64,000 bases of DNA from an uncultured Alphaproteobacteria bacterium (lineage in GTDB: Bacteria; Pseudomonadota; Alphaproteobacteria; HIMB59; GCA-002718135): NCBI GenBank assembly GCA_902602845.1, contig CACKSN010000005.1, positions 1 through 64,000 of the forward strand, given 5' to 3'. The notes beneath the pieces are model-generated. The model saw only the letters and a program-made list of their open reading frames with translations, was not told where the DNA came from and did no database searches. Made by a program: the position numbers and the translations under genes. Below, one piece after another: positions 42,341 to 53,555 of the stretch. Position 1 is the first letter of the stretch, and each line of letters opens with the position of its first letter.

Positions 42341-42703
42341 TTATCTACTATAAACATAAAAGCCTATTGCAAATAATGCAGTTAAAATAATATTTACATA
42401 CGCTGTGGCTCCAGCCACGGCTCCAGTTACAATGTGAAATAAAATAATTAATGTGAATAATAACCCCCCAATAGCAAATAACATTCCAATTGACTTTAGA
42501 TTTTCTGCAGCAATATCTGGAAATCTCCAACTCCAAATGCCATTGACTATAAACACCACTCCAAGAAATTGCCCAATGGTAATTAAATCGTCAGTTGGTG
42601 TCCAACCAGCTTGTTGAATAAAAACAGAAGTTAAGAACAGGCTTCCTAATCCATTTATTAAAAGAATTACAGCTTGAGCTTTAAAAATAGTTCTAAGATT
42701 CAT
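42341..42703 (-). CDS. Hypothetical four-TM membrane protein
   Basis: 120 aa hydrophobic ORF with its own terminator. Confidence 0.6.
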   Translation of the reverse strand: MNLRTIFKAQAVILLINGLGSLFLTSVFIQQAGWTPTDDLITIGQFLGVVFIVNGIWSWRFPDIAAENLKSIGMLFAIGGLLFTLIILFHIVTGAVAGATAYVNIILTALFAIGFYVYSR

Positions 42704-42769
42704 AAATTTCTCCTAAAAACTATTTATTTAATTATTTAGATTCTAACAAAAAACTTATTGAAGTAAAAA

Positions 42770-43366
42770 CTATTGAGAATTAATCCACTTAATACAATCT
42801 TCAAGTCTATCATCACCCCAGAATACCTCACCTTTGTAAATAAAAGTAGGACTCCCAAATACCCCTGCTTTGTATGCATTTTCTGTATTTTGCAAATATT
42901 GATTTTTTATATTTGCTGACTTTGAATTTGTTATAATTTCATCTTTATCTAAATTAAGTTCATTAATTACTTCTGAGAGATTGAGGTCAATTGCTGGCTC
43001 TTTACCCTGTTGAAACCACTTTTTATAAGTAAGTGTCACATATTCAACACCCCAACCTTCTTTCATTCCTAAAACTGCAATTTGATTAGCCAAATCAAAT
43101 TCTTTAAGAGGATAAGGCGCGGGTACTTTAGCAAAAAATCCATAAAATTTTGCTCTTCTTTCAATATCTCTCCACATATAATCAGATTTAATTTTTTTTG
43201 ATGGTGGTGTAAACGGTATGTTATCCATGTCCATCATGATCTTTCGAACACTAAAAGGATGCCAATTAAACTTTATATTTTCTTTTTTAGCAACATCAGC
43301 CAATCTATTTACTGAAAGATAGGTGTATGTACTGCCTATAGAAAACCAAAAATCTATTTCTGTCAT
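42770..43366 (-). CDS. DsbA-family 2-hydroxychromene-2-carboxylate isomerase-like protein
   Basis: 198 aa; DFWFSIGSTYTYLSVNRL, GVFGSPTFIYKGEVFWGDDRLE. Confidence 0.85.
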   Translation of the reverse strand: MTEIDFWFSIGSTYTYLSVNRLADVAKKENIKFNWHPFSVRKIMMDMDNIPFTPPSKKIKSDYMWRDIERRAKFYGFFAKVPAPYPLKEFDLANQIAVLGMKEGWGVEYVTLTYKKWFQQGKEPAIDLNLSEVINELNLDKDEIITNSKSANIKNQYLQNTENAYKAGVFGSPTFIYKGEVFWGDDRLEDCIKWINSQ

Positions 43367-43459
43367 ATAAGAATTATATATATTATTTTAAAATATTTGT
43401 ATTAATTAATTTATTATTAATAAATAAAACTAATAAATTATAAATAAGTTTAAATTAAT

Positions 43460-44617
43460 ATGCAATCAGATTTTAAAAAAGAAATTCTAACATGTTTTGG
43501 CGGAGCATTTCTAATCATGTTTATGATAGGTGTATATTTTGTTTATCTACCATGGAATATGGAAAGGCTAAATATTTCAGAAACTCAACTTGGTATTTCA
43601 ATTTGTGCATTTGGTTTTGCAAATCTTTTCGCCAATCAGTTTGGTGCAAGAATAATGGTACCAAAAATTGGCACATCAAATACAATAATATTAGGAATAA
43701 TAATTTTCTCTTACTTACCAATGATAATTGCAAGTGTTCCAAATTATTTTTATTTTACATTATTTTTTATTCCAATTGGAATAGGAGCTGGATTAATTTT
43801 TCCAGTTTTGAATTCCCAAATGGCAATCATTGAACATAAAACAAAAAGAATACTTATACCTTTTACACAAGCATGTTTTTCTGCAGGTTCCTTGTGCGGA
43901 GCTTTAGGTGCTGCTTTATTTATCAAATTAATACCTGATCCAAGAATTACTTTTTTTATAATAGGAACATTATTTTTTTTTTACGCTATTTGTTTTTACA
44001 TCTTTGGTCTTAAAAAAAAATATGAAATCGATGAAAAAGTTGAAGGATTTCAGTTACCTAAAAATAATATTTTAATCTACGGATTTTTGTTGATGATGAA
44101 CTTTGCTACTTTAGGTATTATTATTGATTGGTCACCAGTATGGTTAACAAAAGAATTAGGCGCTCCTTTATTCCTGGGTGGACTAATCATTATTTTTTTT
44201 AATGGGGGAGAAATATTTGCTAGAGTAGCTGCAAGTAAATTAATAAAAAAATTTGGTGATATAACTGTGGGTAGCTACTTTAGTATAATATCGTGTATAA
44301 TCTTATTCATATCTATTTTCACATCAAATCTATACATAATTCTTTTTGGAATTTTAATATTTGGTTTTGGAACAGCAAATTTTGTTGCTGTGGTTTTGAG
44401 ACAAGCAATAAGTGAAACAAATGAATCAATAAGTCTTACAGTTTCAAATTTATTAACTCTTGGTTTTGCTGGTTTTATTTTTGGACCTGCAATTGTTGGG
44501 TATTTGGCAGAACTTATTAGTTTAACTTTTAATATGTATTTACTGTCAATAATTTGGGCATTCAATGGATGGGCTCTATTTTACTTAATTAATAAAAATA
44601 AATTAAATGAGGATTAA
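43460..44617 (+). CDS. MFS transporter
   Basis: 385 aa, about 12 TM segments, fucose-permease-like layout. Confidence 0.75.
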   Translation: MQSDFKKEILTCFGGAFLIMFMIGVYFVYLPWNMERLNISETQLGISICAFGFANLFANQFGARIMVPKIGTSNTIILGIIIFSYLPMIIASVPNYFYFTLFFIPIGIGAGLIFPVLNSQMAIIEHKTKRILIPFTQACFSAGSLCGALGAALFIKLIPDPRITFFIIGTLFFFYAICFYIFGLKKKYEIDEKVEGFQLPKNNILIYGFLLMMNFATLGIIIDWSPVWLTKELGAPLFLGGLIIIFFNGGEIFARVAASKLIKKFGDITVGSYFSIISCIILFISIFTSNLYIILFGILIFGFGTANFVAVVLRQAISETNESISLTVSNLLTLGFAGFIFGPAIVGYLAELISLTFNMYLLSIIWAFNGWALFYLINKNKLNED

Positions 44618-44642
44618 TTTGTGATATTATAATTTTTACTAA

Positions 44643-44717
44643 GCCGCAGTAACTCAGGGGTAGAGTAACTCATTGGTAATGAGTAAGCCGGCAGTTCGAA
44701 TCTGCCCTGTGGCACCA
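44643..44717 (+). tRNA. tRNA-Thr(GGT)
   Basis: GCCGCAGTAACTCAGGGGTAGAGTAACTCATTGGTAATGAGTAAG...GCAGTTCGAATCTGCCCTGTGGCACCA. Confidence 0.93.
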
Positions 44718-44726
44718 TATTTATTT

Positions 44727-45134
44727 TTATTTTTCAGATCTAATAAACTTACGCAAATTAGGATCAAGTTTATAATAATCTAGTTTTCCTTTTGTAAATA
44801 TATATGAGATTGTTTTTAGTTTTGTTGGATTTTCAAACATACCTGCAGATATGCTTATAGAGTTACCTTTTTTGATTTTATAAAAAATACTCGCACCACA
44901 TTTGTTACAGAAACCTCTTTTTGCAAATTTTGATGAGTTGTACCAACGCAAGGTACCTTTATTCATAAAAATAATATTTTCTTCAAGACAGTTTGTATAG
45001 GCAGCAAAATTCCCATGAGTTTTCATACACTGATTGCAATGGCAATTAATTACATGACGAAGTTTTCCAAAGATCTTAATTTTAACTCCACCACAAAGAC
45101 ATTTTGCAATTTGAAATTGTTCTTTTTGGATCAT
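44727..45134 (-). CDS. GFA (glutathione-dependent formaldehyde-activating enzyme-like) family protein
   Basis: 135 aa; CLCGGVKIKIFG, CHCNQCMKTHG, RGFCNKCGASIFYK. Confidence 0.87.
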   Translation of the reverse strand: MIQKEQFQIAKCLCGGVKIKIFGKLRHVINCHCNQCMKTHGNFAAYTNCLEENIIFMNKGTLRWYNSSKFAKRGFCNKCGASIFYKIKKGNSISISAGMFENPTKLKTISYIFTKGKLDYYKLDPNLRKFIRSEK

Positions 45135-45135
45135 A

Positions 45136-45534
45136 TTATAATTTAGAATAATTTTTTAAAAATAATATACCTGTTAACATAGATATGACGGTAAATATGT
45201 ATGCATTAACTGTAATAACTTCAATATTTGTTTCTCCAGGACTATCTGTAATAACATATCTCCAAAAATTTATTGAACAAGCTAACTGAAATACAAAAAT
45301 TGAAAAAAAAATAGGTAATTGACTTTCTAATCCTCTAAATAATATTGCAGTCAAACCAATACTAAAAGTAACAAATATTATTCCAATAATCTCTGATAAG
45401 CCAGCAACTGCATGATTAAAAAAACCTAAATTGGCTATTGCAAACTCATCCGTAAAAACTAGAAGCTGAATTGCATAATATAGGAAAAAAAAGATATTTA
45501 TAATGATAATTAATATGTCTATTTTTTTATTCAT
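45136..45534 (-). CDS. Hypothetical membrane protein
   Basis: Multi-TM ORF; internal MNKKIDILI start preferred over track start 45552. Confidence 0.55.
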   Translation of the reverse strand: MNKKIDILIIIINIFFFLYYAIQLLVFTDEFAIANLGFFNHAVAGLSEIIGIIFVTFSIGLTAILFRGLESQLPIFFSIFVFQLACSINFWRYVITDSPGETNIEVITVNAYIFTVISMLTGILFLKNYSKL

Positions 45535-45570
45535 TTTTATATATGATATCATCTATTAAACTTTCGTAAC

Positions 45571-46227
45571 ATGAAAATAACTTTATATTATTTTAAAATA
45601 CCGTTTTGGAGAGCTGAAGTAACACGTTTATCTCTATTTATTGCTGATATTCCTTTTGATGATCATAGAATTGAAGGAGTTGAATATGACAAGTTTAAGA
45701 AAACAGGTATATTACCTAACGGTAAAATTGCCCCATTTAAACAACTGCCAGTTTTAGAGGTTGATGGAAAAATCTTTGCACAAACGGGCGCTATTGCAAG
45801 ATACTGTGGTAAACTTTCTGGCTTATATCCTAAAGATGATAATTATAAATCAGCATTAATTGATCAAATTATTGAAGCAGCTCAAGATATAAATTTTCTA
45901 GTCACTTTATCTGGCAGAGATAAAGACTCAGAAAAAAAGAAGTTAGCAAGGGAGATACTAGCAACTAGGCATTTGCCAAAATGGTTTCAATATTTAGAAA
46001 ATCTAAATAATCAAAATGATCAATCAGTTTTTTTTGTAGGAAAAGACTTAACTATAGCTGATCTAGCAATTTGGAGATTACTAGGTTGGCTAACATCAGG
46101 TCTTTTAGATGGAGTGCCAATAAATATTTTAGAACCATATGAAAGATTAAAAAAATTGAGAGCAGAAATCTACAATCATCCAAAAATAAATGAATGGATG
46201 ATGAAAACATATGGAAAAATAATTTAG
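45571..46227 (+). CDS. Glutathione S-transferase family protein
   Basis: 218 aa; QLPVLEVDGKIFAQTGAIARYCGKLSGLYP. Confidence 0.87.
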   Translation: MKITLYYFKIPFWRAEVTRLSLFIADIPFDDHRIEGVEYDKFKKTGILPNGKIAPFKQLPVLEVDGKIFAQTGAIARYCGKLSGLYPKDDNYKSALIDQIIEAAQDINFLVTLSGRDKDSEKKKLAREILATRHLPKWFQYLENLNNQNDQSVFFVGKDLTIADLAIWRLLGWLTSGLLDGVPINILEPYERLKKLRAEIYNHPKINEWMMKTYGKII

Positions 46228-46235
46228 CAATAAAA

Positions 46236-46970
46236 ATGACTGCATTAAGTGTTAATGTTAACAAGTTTGCTTTAGTAAGAAATGCTAGAGGAGCTGATTT
46301 ACCAAACTTAATTGAAATTAGTAATAAATGTTTAAACTACGGTGCTGATGGAATTACAGTACATCCGCGTCCTGATGAAAGACACGCAAAATTTTCTGAC
46401 CTTGATCCCTTAAAAAATTTATTATCAAAATTTGAAAATAAAGAATTTAATGTAGAGGGATATCCATCAGATTTTTTTGTCAAAAAAGTAATTGAAGTTA
46501 AACCAGATCAAGTAACTTTAGTCCCAGATCCACCTGGTGCTTTAACCTCTTCTTTTGGTTGGGATTGCGAAATTAACAAAAATTTATTAACAGACATAGT
46601 TAGTGAATTTAAGAAAAATGATATTCGAGTTTCAATATTTATTAACCCATCTATAAAAACACTAGAAAATTTAGAAGTAATACAAACTGACAGAGTAGAA
46701 CTTTATACTTTCGATTATGCTAATACTTTTAATGAAAATAAGGAAAAAGCAATTAAAAATTATATTGCTGTAACAAACTATCTAAAAAAAGAGTTTCCAA
46801 AAATTGAATTAAATGCTGGTCATGATTTAAATTTAGAAAATTTAAAGTTTTTTTTAGATAATATAAATAATATTAAAGAAGTATCTATTGGCCATGCTCT
46901 CATATGTGATACTTTTGAATTTGGCTTACAAGAAACAATAAAAAAATATTTAACCCTAACAAATAATTAA
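46236..46970 (+). CDS. pdxJ: Pyridoxine 5'-phosphate synthase
   Basis: TALSVNVNKFALVRNARGADLPNL, GADGITVHPRPDERH, LNAGHDLN; internal start chosen, avoiding overlap with GST gene. Confidence 0.93.
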   Translation: MTALSVNVNKFALVRNARGADLPNLIEISNKCLNYGADGITVHPRPDERHAKFSDLDPLKNLLSKFENKEFNVEGYPSDFFVKKVIEVKPDQVTLVPDPPGALTSSFGWDCEINKNLLTDIVSEFKKNDIRVSIFINPSIKTLENLEVIQTDRVELYTFDYANTFNENKEKAIKNYIAVTNYLKKEFPKIELNAGHDLNLENLKFFLDNINNIKEVSIGHALICDTFEFGLQETIKKYLTLTNN

Positions 46971-47588
46971 GTGACTTTTATATTTTGGCTTCAGTTTGCT
47001 ACTGTTTGTGTTGCAGGAGCAATGTCACCGGGTCCAAGCTTAGCGTTAATTATAAGAAATAGTATTACAATTAATCGATTTGCTGGCTTTATGACTGCTA
47101 TTGGTCATGGATTAGGTATGGGCGTGTATGCTGTATTTGCAGTTACTGGATTGTCGATAATTTTAACAGCAAACGAATTATTATTTCAATTAATTCAAAT
47201 AATTGGAATTCTTTTTTTATTATATTTAGGTTTTCAATTTATATTTAAAAAAAACAAGGAAATAGATAAAATTAAGGAACAAAAAAGTATTAATTCTTTC
47301 CTACAAGGATTTTCGATAGCGATTTTTAATCCTAAAATTCTTATATGGTTTTCAGCTGTCTTTTCTCAATTTGTAAAAATTGATGCCTCCTTTTTTTCAC
47401 ATTCAATTCTTGTAGTTACTGCTTCTGTAATTGATGGCATGTGGTATATTATTGTAACCCTTCTTGTAACAAGTTATGGAATGAATGATTTCTTCCAAAA
47501 AAGGCAGGGTATAATACAAAAAATATCAGGATTTATTTTAGTATTAATTGGTGTTTTGCTAATTATAGATTTCTTCCAGGACTCTTAA
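46971..47588 (+). CDS. LysE/RhtB family amino-acid exporter (GTG start)
   Basis: 205 aa; GAMSPGPSLALIIRNSI motif, about 6 TM. Confidence 0.85.
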   Translation: MTFIFWLQFATVCVAGAMSPGPSLALIIRNSITINRFAGFMTAIGHGLGMGVYAVFAVTGLSIILTANELLFQLIQIIGILFLLYLGFQFIFKKNKEIDKIKEQKSINSFLQGFSIAIFNPKILIWFSAVFSQFVKIDASFFSHSILVVTASVIDGMWYIIVTLLVTSYGMNDFFQKRQGIIQKISGFILVLIGVLLIIDFFQDS

Positions 47589-48641
47589 AATATTTTTTCC
47601 CATAATTTTTTCAATATCCAAATATTTATAACCTCTTTTTTCTAAAGACTCTTGAATTATCATATGATCTAAACAATCATTCCATGAACAAGGTAGGCAA
47701 TCAAGTCCGTCATAGTCACTGCCTATACCTACATAATCAATACCTATTTGATTAATTACATATTCAATATGATCAACAAATATTTCTACACTTGGGCATA
47801 TATACGCCAATTTTTTTTGAAGAAAATGCTGTTTTGCAATCCATTGAGAAGTTTTATTGGAATATTTTCTTTCAATAGAATTTAATTCATCAAGATATTT
47901 ATTCCTTTCTTTTGATTCTCTTTCTTTAAAAGATTTATCAATAAAAAAAGGATATGGATTTAAACCAATTAATCCTTTTGATTTTTTGATAGCTTGCATT
48001 TGATCATCTTTTAAATTACGAAAATGTGGACACAAATTATACACACTAGAATGTGAGGCAATAAAAGGTTTAGTACTGACAGATGCAATGTCCCAAAAAC
48101 TTTTCTCTCCAATGTGAGAAACATCGACTAACACATTATTATCTTGGCAAATAGCAATAACCTCTTTCCCAAATTCATTTAAGCCGTGGCTTTTAAGTTT
48201 TGACAAATTGTATGTCTCATCATAATTTGATGAAACCCAATCCAAAGAATGATTCCAAGTTGGGCCAAAATAGAAAAGTCCCCTTTCGATAAAATGATAT
48301 AAATTATTGATATCATTTTCTAAACCCTCTCCACCTTCCATTGAAATTGGAAGCATTGTCTTATTTTTATCTATTGCTTCATTAATGTCTGAGAGTTTTT
48401 TAGGGATGATAATTTCTTTATGTGATGAAATTCTTTCAATCTCATCATACATTTTATCAGCTCTCTTAAAAAAATTTGGTTCTTTAGCATTGCTAGAGAC
48501 CCAAATGATTAAAATCTCTAAATCAATTTCAGATTTTAGTAACCTTGGTATGTCCGTATGCCCATGCGATGTAAGTTTTGTAACATCTTCACCTTCAATA
48601 ACTCTTTGCACAAGATCATTATGCAAGTCAGCAACAAACAT
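47559..48641 (-). CDS. Membrane dipeptidase (peptidase M19 family)
   Basis: 360 aa; ADLHNDLVQRV, VDVSHIGEKSFWD, FIASHSSVYNLCPHFRNLKDDQ, GIGSDYDGLD. Confidence 0.9.
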   Translation of the reverse strand: MFVADLHNDLVQRVIEGEDVTKLTSHGHTDIPRLLKSEIDLEILIIWVSSNAKEPNFFKRADKMYDEIERISSHKEIIIPKKLSDINEAIDKNKTMLPISMEGGEGLENDINNLYHFIERGLFYFGPTWNHSLDWVSSNYDETYNLSKLKSHGLNEFGKEVIAICQDNNVLVDVSHIGEKSFWDIASVSTKPFIASHSSVYNLCPHFRNLKDDQMQAIKKSKGLIGLNPYPFFIDKSFKERESKERNKYLDELNSIERKYSNKTSQWIAKQHFLQKKLAYICPSVEIFVDHIEYVINQIGIDYVGIGSDYDGLDCLPCSWNDCLDHMIIQESLEKRGYKYLDIEKIMGKNILRVLEEIYN

Positions 48642-48645
48642 CTAA

Positions 48646-49212
48646 TTATTTTACAATCTCCATTTTAATTATTTTATCTGGATCAGCAGGTGGCTCACCT
48701 CTTGTGATATTATCAACATATTCCATACCTGCAGTAACTTGAGCCCAAACGGTATATTGACCATCTAAAAAAGAGCAATCATTAAAACAAATGAAAAATT
48801 GACTATTGGCGCTATTTGGATTTTGAGCTCTTGCCATTGATACTGCCCCCCTACCATGATTCTCAGAAGAAAATTCTGCCTCAATGTCAGGAAGTTTAGA
48901 TCCACCTGTTCCCGCTCTTGATAAGTTGAAATTATCATTACTTGAATTTCCAAATTCTACATCACCGGTTTGAGCCATAAAGCCATCTATAACTCTATGA
49001 AAAACAACTCCGTCATATTGTCCTTCTTCAATAAGTTGTTTGATTTGTTTTACATGTTTTGGTGCTACGTTTGGTTTAGTCTCTATTACCACAACACCAT
49101 CTTTAAGTGTCATATGAATAGTATCTTTCTTTTCATCAGCCATTGAAATCCCCCCTTTTAAGAATATCGAGAATATGAAGATGAAAATAAATAGTTTTTT
49201 AAGTTTATTCAT
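48646..49212 (-). CDS. Peptidylprolyl isomerase, cyclophilin type, with signal peptide
   Basis: 188 aa; VVFHRVIDGFMAQTGD, GAVSMARAQNPNSANSQFFIC. Confidence 0.92.
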   Translation of the reverse strand: MNKLKKLFIFIFIFSIFLKGGISMADEKKDTIHMTLKDGVVVIETKPNVAPKHVKQIKQLIEEGQYDGVVFHRVIDGFMAQTGDVEFGNSSNDNFNLSRAGTGGSKLPDIEAEFSSENHGRGAVSMARAQNPNSANSQFFICFNDCSFLDGQYTVWAQVTAGMEYVDNITRGEPPADPDKIIKMEIVK

Positions 49213-49258
49213 ATTTGTTTACTTTACCTTCACCCAAATTGTTTTATATATATATGTA

Positions 49259-49723
49259 ATGCACATCTTTGAAGAAAATATCAAGAAATTAGATCTAAAA
49301 ATTCCAGATATGCCAACTCCACTTGCAAATTACGTACCCTTTAAGGTTGCAGATAATACTGTTTATGTATCTGGTCAAGGACCCGTAATTGATGGTAAAA
49401 TACTTTATAGTGGAAAAGTTGGTGTAGATATTTCTGAAGAGGAAGGAATAAAAGCTGCTGAAACTTGTTGTATTAATATTATTGCAGCTCTAAAAACATC
49501 GATAGATGGTGATTGGGACAGACTAGATTCTTTTTTAAAACTTGGAGGTTTTGTAAATTGCACTGATAACTTTACCAATCAACCAAAGATCATAAATGGA
49601 GCATCAGATTTATTAGTCAATATTTTTGGTGACAAAGGAAGACATTCAAGATTTGCAGTTGGCTCAAACGCACTTCCTCTAAATATTTCTGTTGAAATAG
49701 ACGCCATTATAAAAATCAAATAA
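49259..49723 (+). CDS. RidA family protein
   Basis: VYVSGQGPVIDGKILYSGKVG, HSRFAVGSNALPLNISVEIDAI; start at MHIFEENIKKLD avoids overlap with divergent cyclophilin gene. Confidence 0.85.
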   Translation: MHIFEENIKKLDLKIPDMPTPLANYVPFKVADNTVYVSGQGPVIDGKILYSGKVGVDISEEEGIKAAETCCINIIAALKTSIDGDWDRLDSFLKLGGFVNCTDNFTNQPKIINGASDLLVNIFGDKGRHSRFAVGSNALPLNISVEIDAIIKIK

Positions 49724-49733
49724 TAAACTTAAT

Positions 49734-50867
49734 ATGAGTAAATATTTTTTTTGCTCTTCGCTTAATGATATTAAAAAATCAATTTGGAATGAATGTGTTG
49801 GAAATGATCATCCATTCTTGCAATATGAATTTCTTCACGCATTAGAAAAAAGTAAAAGTGCAAATACCAAAACAGGTTGGCAACCATATCATTACATAGA
49901 AAAAGAAAATGATAAAATTATTTCATTATGTCCACTTTACATAAAGAGCCATTCGTTTGGAGAATATATCTTTGATCATTCTTGGGCTGATGCTTATCAT
50001 CGATATGGAATAAATTATTATCCAAAACTTCAATCTGCAATTCCGTTTACACCCGTTACTGGTGATAGAATTGTTTTAAATAAATCAGTTAAAGATAAAA
50101 AGAAAAAACAAGTTCAAGTAATTAAGAATATTATAGAAGAAGCTAAAAAAATAAATGTTTCTTCCCTGCATTTTAATTTTGTTAATGATGCTTCTAATTG
50201 GAATGATATTGAAAATATTATGATTAGATCAGGGATACAGTTTCATTGGAATAATAATGAATATAAAAAATTTGATGATTTTTTAAATGACTTATCTTCT
50301 AGAAAAAGAAAAATAATTAGACGGGAAAGACAATGTATTGAAAAAAATAACTTACAAGTAAAATTACTTAATGGAGATGATATTAAAGAAGAGCATATAA
50401 GTTTTTTTTACGATTGCTACTTAGATACTACAGGAAGAAAATGGGGATCTACTTATTTAACTAAAGAATTTTTCTTTGAAATATTAGATAATTTCAAAAA
50501 TAACATTTTGCTTATAATGGCGTTCCAAGATGATAAAATGGTTGCCTCTGCAATTAATTTTATAAGTAAAACACATTTATATGGTCGTTTATGGGGATCA
50601 AAATACGAAGTACCCTTTTTACATTTTGAGCTTTGTTACTATCAAGCTATAGAATATGCCATTAGAAATAACATTAAAATAGTTGAGGCTGGTGCTCAAG
50701 GTGAACATAAGTTACAGAGAGGCTATGTTCCTACTAAAACATGGAGTGCGCATTGGATTAAAGATCAAGAATTCAGCAAGGCAATTCAAAATTTTCTTGA
50801 TAATGAAAGTCAGTTAATTGATAGTCAGAAAGAAAGATTAAATGATTTTCTCCCGTTCAAAAATTAA
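49734..50867 (+). CDS. FemAB-like / GNAT-fold N-acyltransferase family protein (DUF482-like)
   Basis: 377 aa; CVGNDHPFLQYEFLHALEKS, RKIIRRERQ, VEAGAQGEHKLQRGYVP. Confidence 0.82.
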   Translation: MSKYFFCSSLNDIKKSIWNECVGNDHPFLQYEFLHALEKSKSANTKTGWQPYHYIEKENDKIISLCPLYIKSHSFGEYIFDHSWADAYHRYGINYYPKLQSAIPFTPVTGDRIVLNKSVKDKKKKQVQVIKNIIEEAKKINVSSLHFNFVNDASNWNDIENIMIRSGIQFHWNNNEYKKFDDFLNDLSSRKRKIIRRERQCIEKNNLQVKLLNGDDIKEEHISFFYDCYLDTTGRKWGSTYLTKEFFFEILDNFKNNILLIMAFQDDKMVASAINFISKTHLYGRLWGSKYEVPFLHFELCYYQAIEYAIRNNIKIVEAGAQGEHKLQRGYVPTKTWSAHWIKDQEFSKAIQNFLDNESQLIDSQKERLNDFLPFKN

Positions 50868-53158
50868 GCAAGTTCTTTTTTAACTTCTTGCTTATTTGAA
50901 AATTCAAAACTAATTTTTTTATCCTTGCTTGTTATTTCTACGTGACCACCCTTAGATAATTTTCCAAAAATCAGTTCTTCAGCCATAGGTTTTTTGACTT
51001 TTTCTTGTATTACTCTTCCCAATTCTCTTGCACCATAGACCTCATCATAACCTTCTTCAGCTAATAATTCTTTTGCTTCCTTATTAATTGATAATGAAAC
51101 TCCTTTATCTTCTAGTTGAGCCTCAATTTCTATGATGAACTTATCTACGATAGAAAGTACTATATTTTTAGATAAATGATTAAAATGAATTATTGAATCA
51201 ATTCGATTTCTAAATTCGGGTGAAAAGATTCTATTAATTGCATCACTACTATCATCATTAGATCTTTTTGTATTAAATCCTATTTTGTTTTTAGATACAT
51301 CAATTGCACCAGCATTAGTTGTCATGATTAATATAACATTTCTAAAATCTACAGTCTTTCCATTATGATCAGTTAATTTTCCATAGTCCATTACTTGAAG
51401 AAGTATATTGAATAAATCAAAGTGAGCTTTTTCAATTTCATCTAAAAGCAGTACACAATGAGGATTTTGATCTACGCCATCTGTTAATAATCCCCCTTGA
51501 TCAAAACCAACATAACCTGGTGGAGCCCCAATCAGTCTGCTCACAGTATGACGTTCCATATATTCTGACATATCAAATCTAAGAAGTTTAATTCCAAGAG
51601 TATTGCTTAGTTGTTTAGCTACCTCAGTCTTTCCAACTCCAGTAGGTCCAGAAAATAAATAGGAACCAATTGGTTTTCCATCTTCTCTAAGTCCTGCTCT
51701 TGCTAACTTTATGGAAGAAGAAAGCTCTTCTATAGCTTTGTCTTGACCAAATACAAAATTTTTCAAATCTCTTTCTAGATTTTTTAGACTATTCTTATCA
51801 CTTTGATTAACAGATTTTGTTGGAATTCTTGCCATTAAGGCAACAACTGCTTCTATGTCTTTTGATAGAATAATTTTCTTTCTTTTCTCTTCGGGCAATA
51901 AATATTGTGATGCACCTGCTTCGTCAATGACATCAATGGCTTTATCAGGAAGCTTTCTATCACCTATATATTTATTTGATAATTCAACAGCGCTAATAAT
52001 TGCTTCAGGTGAATATTTAATATTATGATGTTCTTCATAGTAAGTTTTTAACCCTTCAAGAATTTTGATTGTCTCATCTTTTGATGGTTCTTTGACGTCA
52101 ATTTTTTGGAATCTTCTAACCAAAGCTCTATCTTTTTCAAAATAGTTTTTAAACTCCTTATAAGTAGTTGACCCAATGCATTTAAGAGTACCATTGCCTA
52201 GAGAGGGTTTTAATAAGTTACTGGCATCCATTGATCCTCCACTGGTTGCTCCTGCACCAATAACGGTATGGATTTCATCTATGAATAAAACAGCTTTGTC
52301 TTTTTTTTGTAACTCTTTAAGAACTGCTTTTAATCTCTCTTCAAAATCACCTCTGTATCTTGTACCTGCAAGTAGAGCACCCATATCCAGTGAATATATA
52401 ATTGCATCCTCCATAATTTTAGGTACTTTTTTTTCTGTAATTCTTTTTGCTAATCCTTCAGCAATTGCTGTTTTCCCAACACCTGGGTCTCCAACAAATA
52501 AAGGATTATTTTTTTGTCTTCTGCATAAAATTTGAATTGTTCTATCTAGTTCTTTACTTCTTCCGATTAGCTTGTCAATTTTACCATCTTTTGATTTTTC
52601 GTTTAAGTTAATACAAAACTGACCTAAAGCACTTTTTGATTTTTGTTGTTCATTATTGTCGTTTGTTTGACTATCTACAAATTCTTCATTTTCAAAACTT
52701 TCATTACTTTTAGAAATACCATGTGAAATATATTGCACAGCATCTAATCTGCTCATATTTTGTTGATGAAGAAAATATACTGCATGACTTTCTTTCTCAG
52801 AAAATAAAGCTACAATCATGTTAGCCCCTGTAACACTCTCTCTCCCACTCGATTGCACGTGAATAGCAGCTCTTTGTAAAACTCTTTGAAAACCATTTGT
52901 TAATTTTGGCTCTCCAGTAAAGTTCTCTTTTAGATTTTCTAAATCATTAATAATAAACTTTTCAACACTTTCTTTTAAATTTGAAATATCTACTGCGCAC
53001 GCTTTAAGAACACTAATTGCATCTTGGTCTTCCAAAAGAGAAAATAATAAATGCTCTAGAGTTACATACTCATGCTTATAAGTAGTCGCTAGTTGATATG
53101 CTTCTCTTAATGTTTTTTCTAAATTTTGTGACAGCATTAACTTTTTTCCATTGTGCAT
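50864..53158 (-). CDS. clpA: ATP-dependent Clp protease ATP-binding subunit ClpA
   Basis: 764 aa; two Walker A motifs ([30 protein letters not shown]), adjacent to clpS. Confidence 0.96.
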   Translation of the reverse strand: MHNGKKLMLSQNLEKTLREAYQLATTYKHEYVTLEHLLFSLLEDQDAISVLKACAVDISNLKESVEKFIINDLENLKENFTGEPKLTNGFQRVLQRAAIHVQSSGRESVTGANMIVALFSEKESHAVYFLHQQNMSRLDAVQYISHGISKSNESFENEEFVDSQTNDNNEQQKSKSALGQFCINLNEKSKDGKIDKLIGRSKELDRTIQILCRRQKNNPLFVGDPGVGKTAIAEGLAKRITEKKVPKIMEDAIIYSLDMGALLAGTRYRGDFEERLKAVLKELQKKDKAVLFIDEIHTVIGAGATSGGSMDASNLLKPSLGNGTLKCIGSTTYKEFKNYFEKDRALVRRFQKIDVKEPSKDETIKILEGLKTYYEEHHNIKYSPEAIISAVELSNKYIGDRKLPDKAIDVIDEAGASQYLLPEEKRKKIILSKDIEAVVALMARIPTKSVNQSDKNSLKNLERDLKNFVFGQDKAIEELSSSIKLARAGLREDGKPIGSYLFSGPTGVGKTEVAKQLSNTLGIKLLRFDMSEYMERHTVSRLIGAPPGYVGFDQGGLLTDGVDQNPHCVLLLDEIEKAHFDLFNILLQVMDYGKLTDHNGKTVDFRNVILIMTTNAGAIDVSKNKIGFNTKRSNDDSSDAINRIFSPEFRNRIDSIIHFNHLSKNIVLSIVDKFIIEIEAQLEDKGVSLSINKEAKELLAEEGYDEVYGARELGRVIQEKVKKPMAEELIFGKLSKGGHVEITSKDKKISFEFSNKQEVKKELA

Positions 53159-53472
53159 TGTAAAGGATGTTCATTTTTTTTTGCCATATCCATTACTGAT
53201 TTACACTTAGATTCAGCAACCTCATAAGTAAAAGTTCCACAAACGCCAATACCATTTTTGTGAACGTGTAACATAATTTGAGTAGCTTCCTCTTGTTTTT
53301 TATTAAATATTTTTTCTAACACCATAACAACAAATTCCATTGGTGTATAATCATCATTTAGAAGCAAAACGTTATACATTGATGGTTTTTTTGTCTTAGG
53401 TTTTGTATCTAATAAGAGACCTCTTTGAAAATCGTCCTTATTATTGTTACTATTTTGATCTTCATTTGCCAT
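53137..53472 (-). CDS. clpS: ClpA adaptor protein ClpS
   Basis: 111 aa; [45 protein letters not shown]. Confidence 0.96.
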   Translation of the reverse strand: MANEDQNSNNNKDDFQRGLLLDTKPKTKKPSMYNVLLLNDDYTPMEFVVMVLEKIFNKKQEEATQIMLHVHKNGIGVCGTFTYEVAESKCKSVMDMAKKNEHPLQCTMEKS

Positions 53473-53555
53473 ATTTACTAAATAATATGTTTTAAAATAT
53501 TTTAAAGTATTTTTCTGTTTGAAAGCATCGAAAATCTTATGTTAATCAAGAAAAA

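Noticed and set aside
43492-43833. 113-aa + strand ORF inside the MFS gene
   Set aside because: Alternate frame of a clear transporter ORF, biased composition, no family resemblance.
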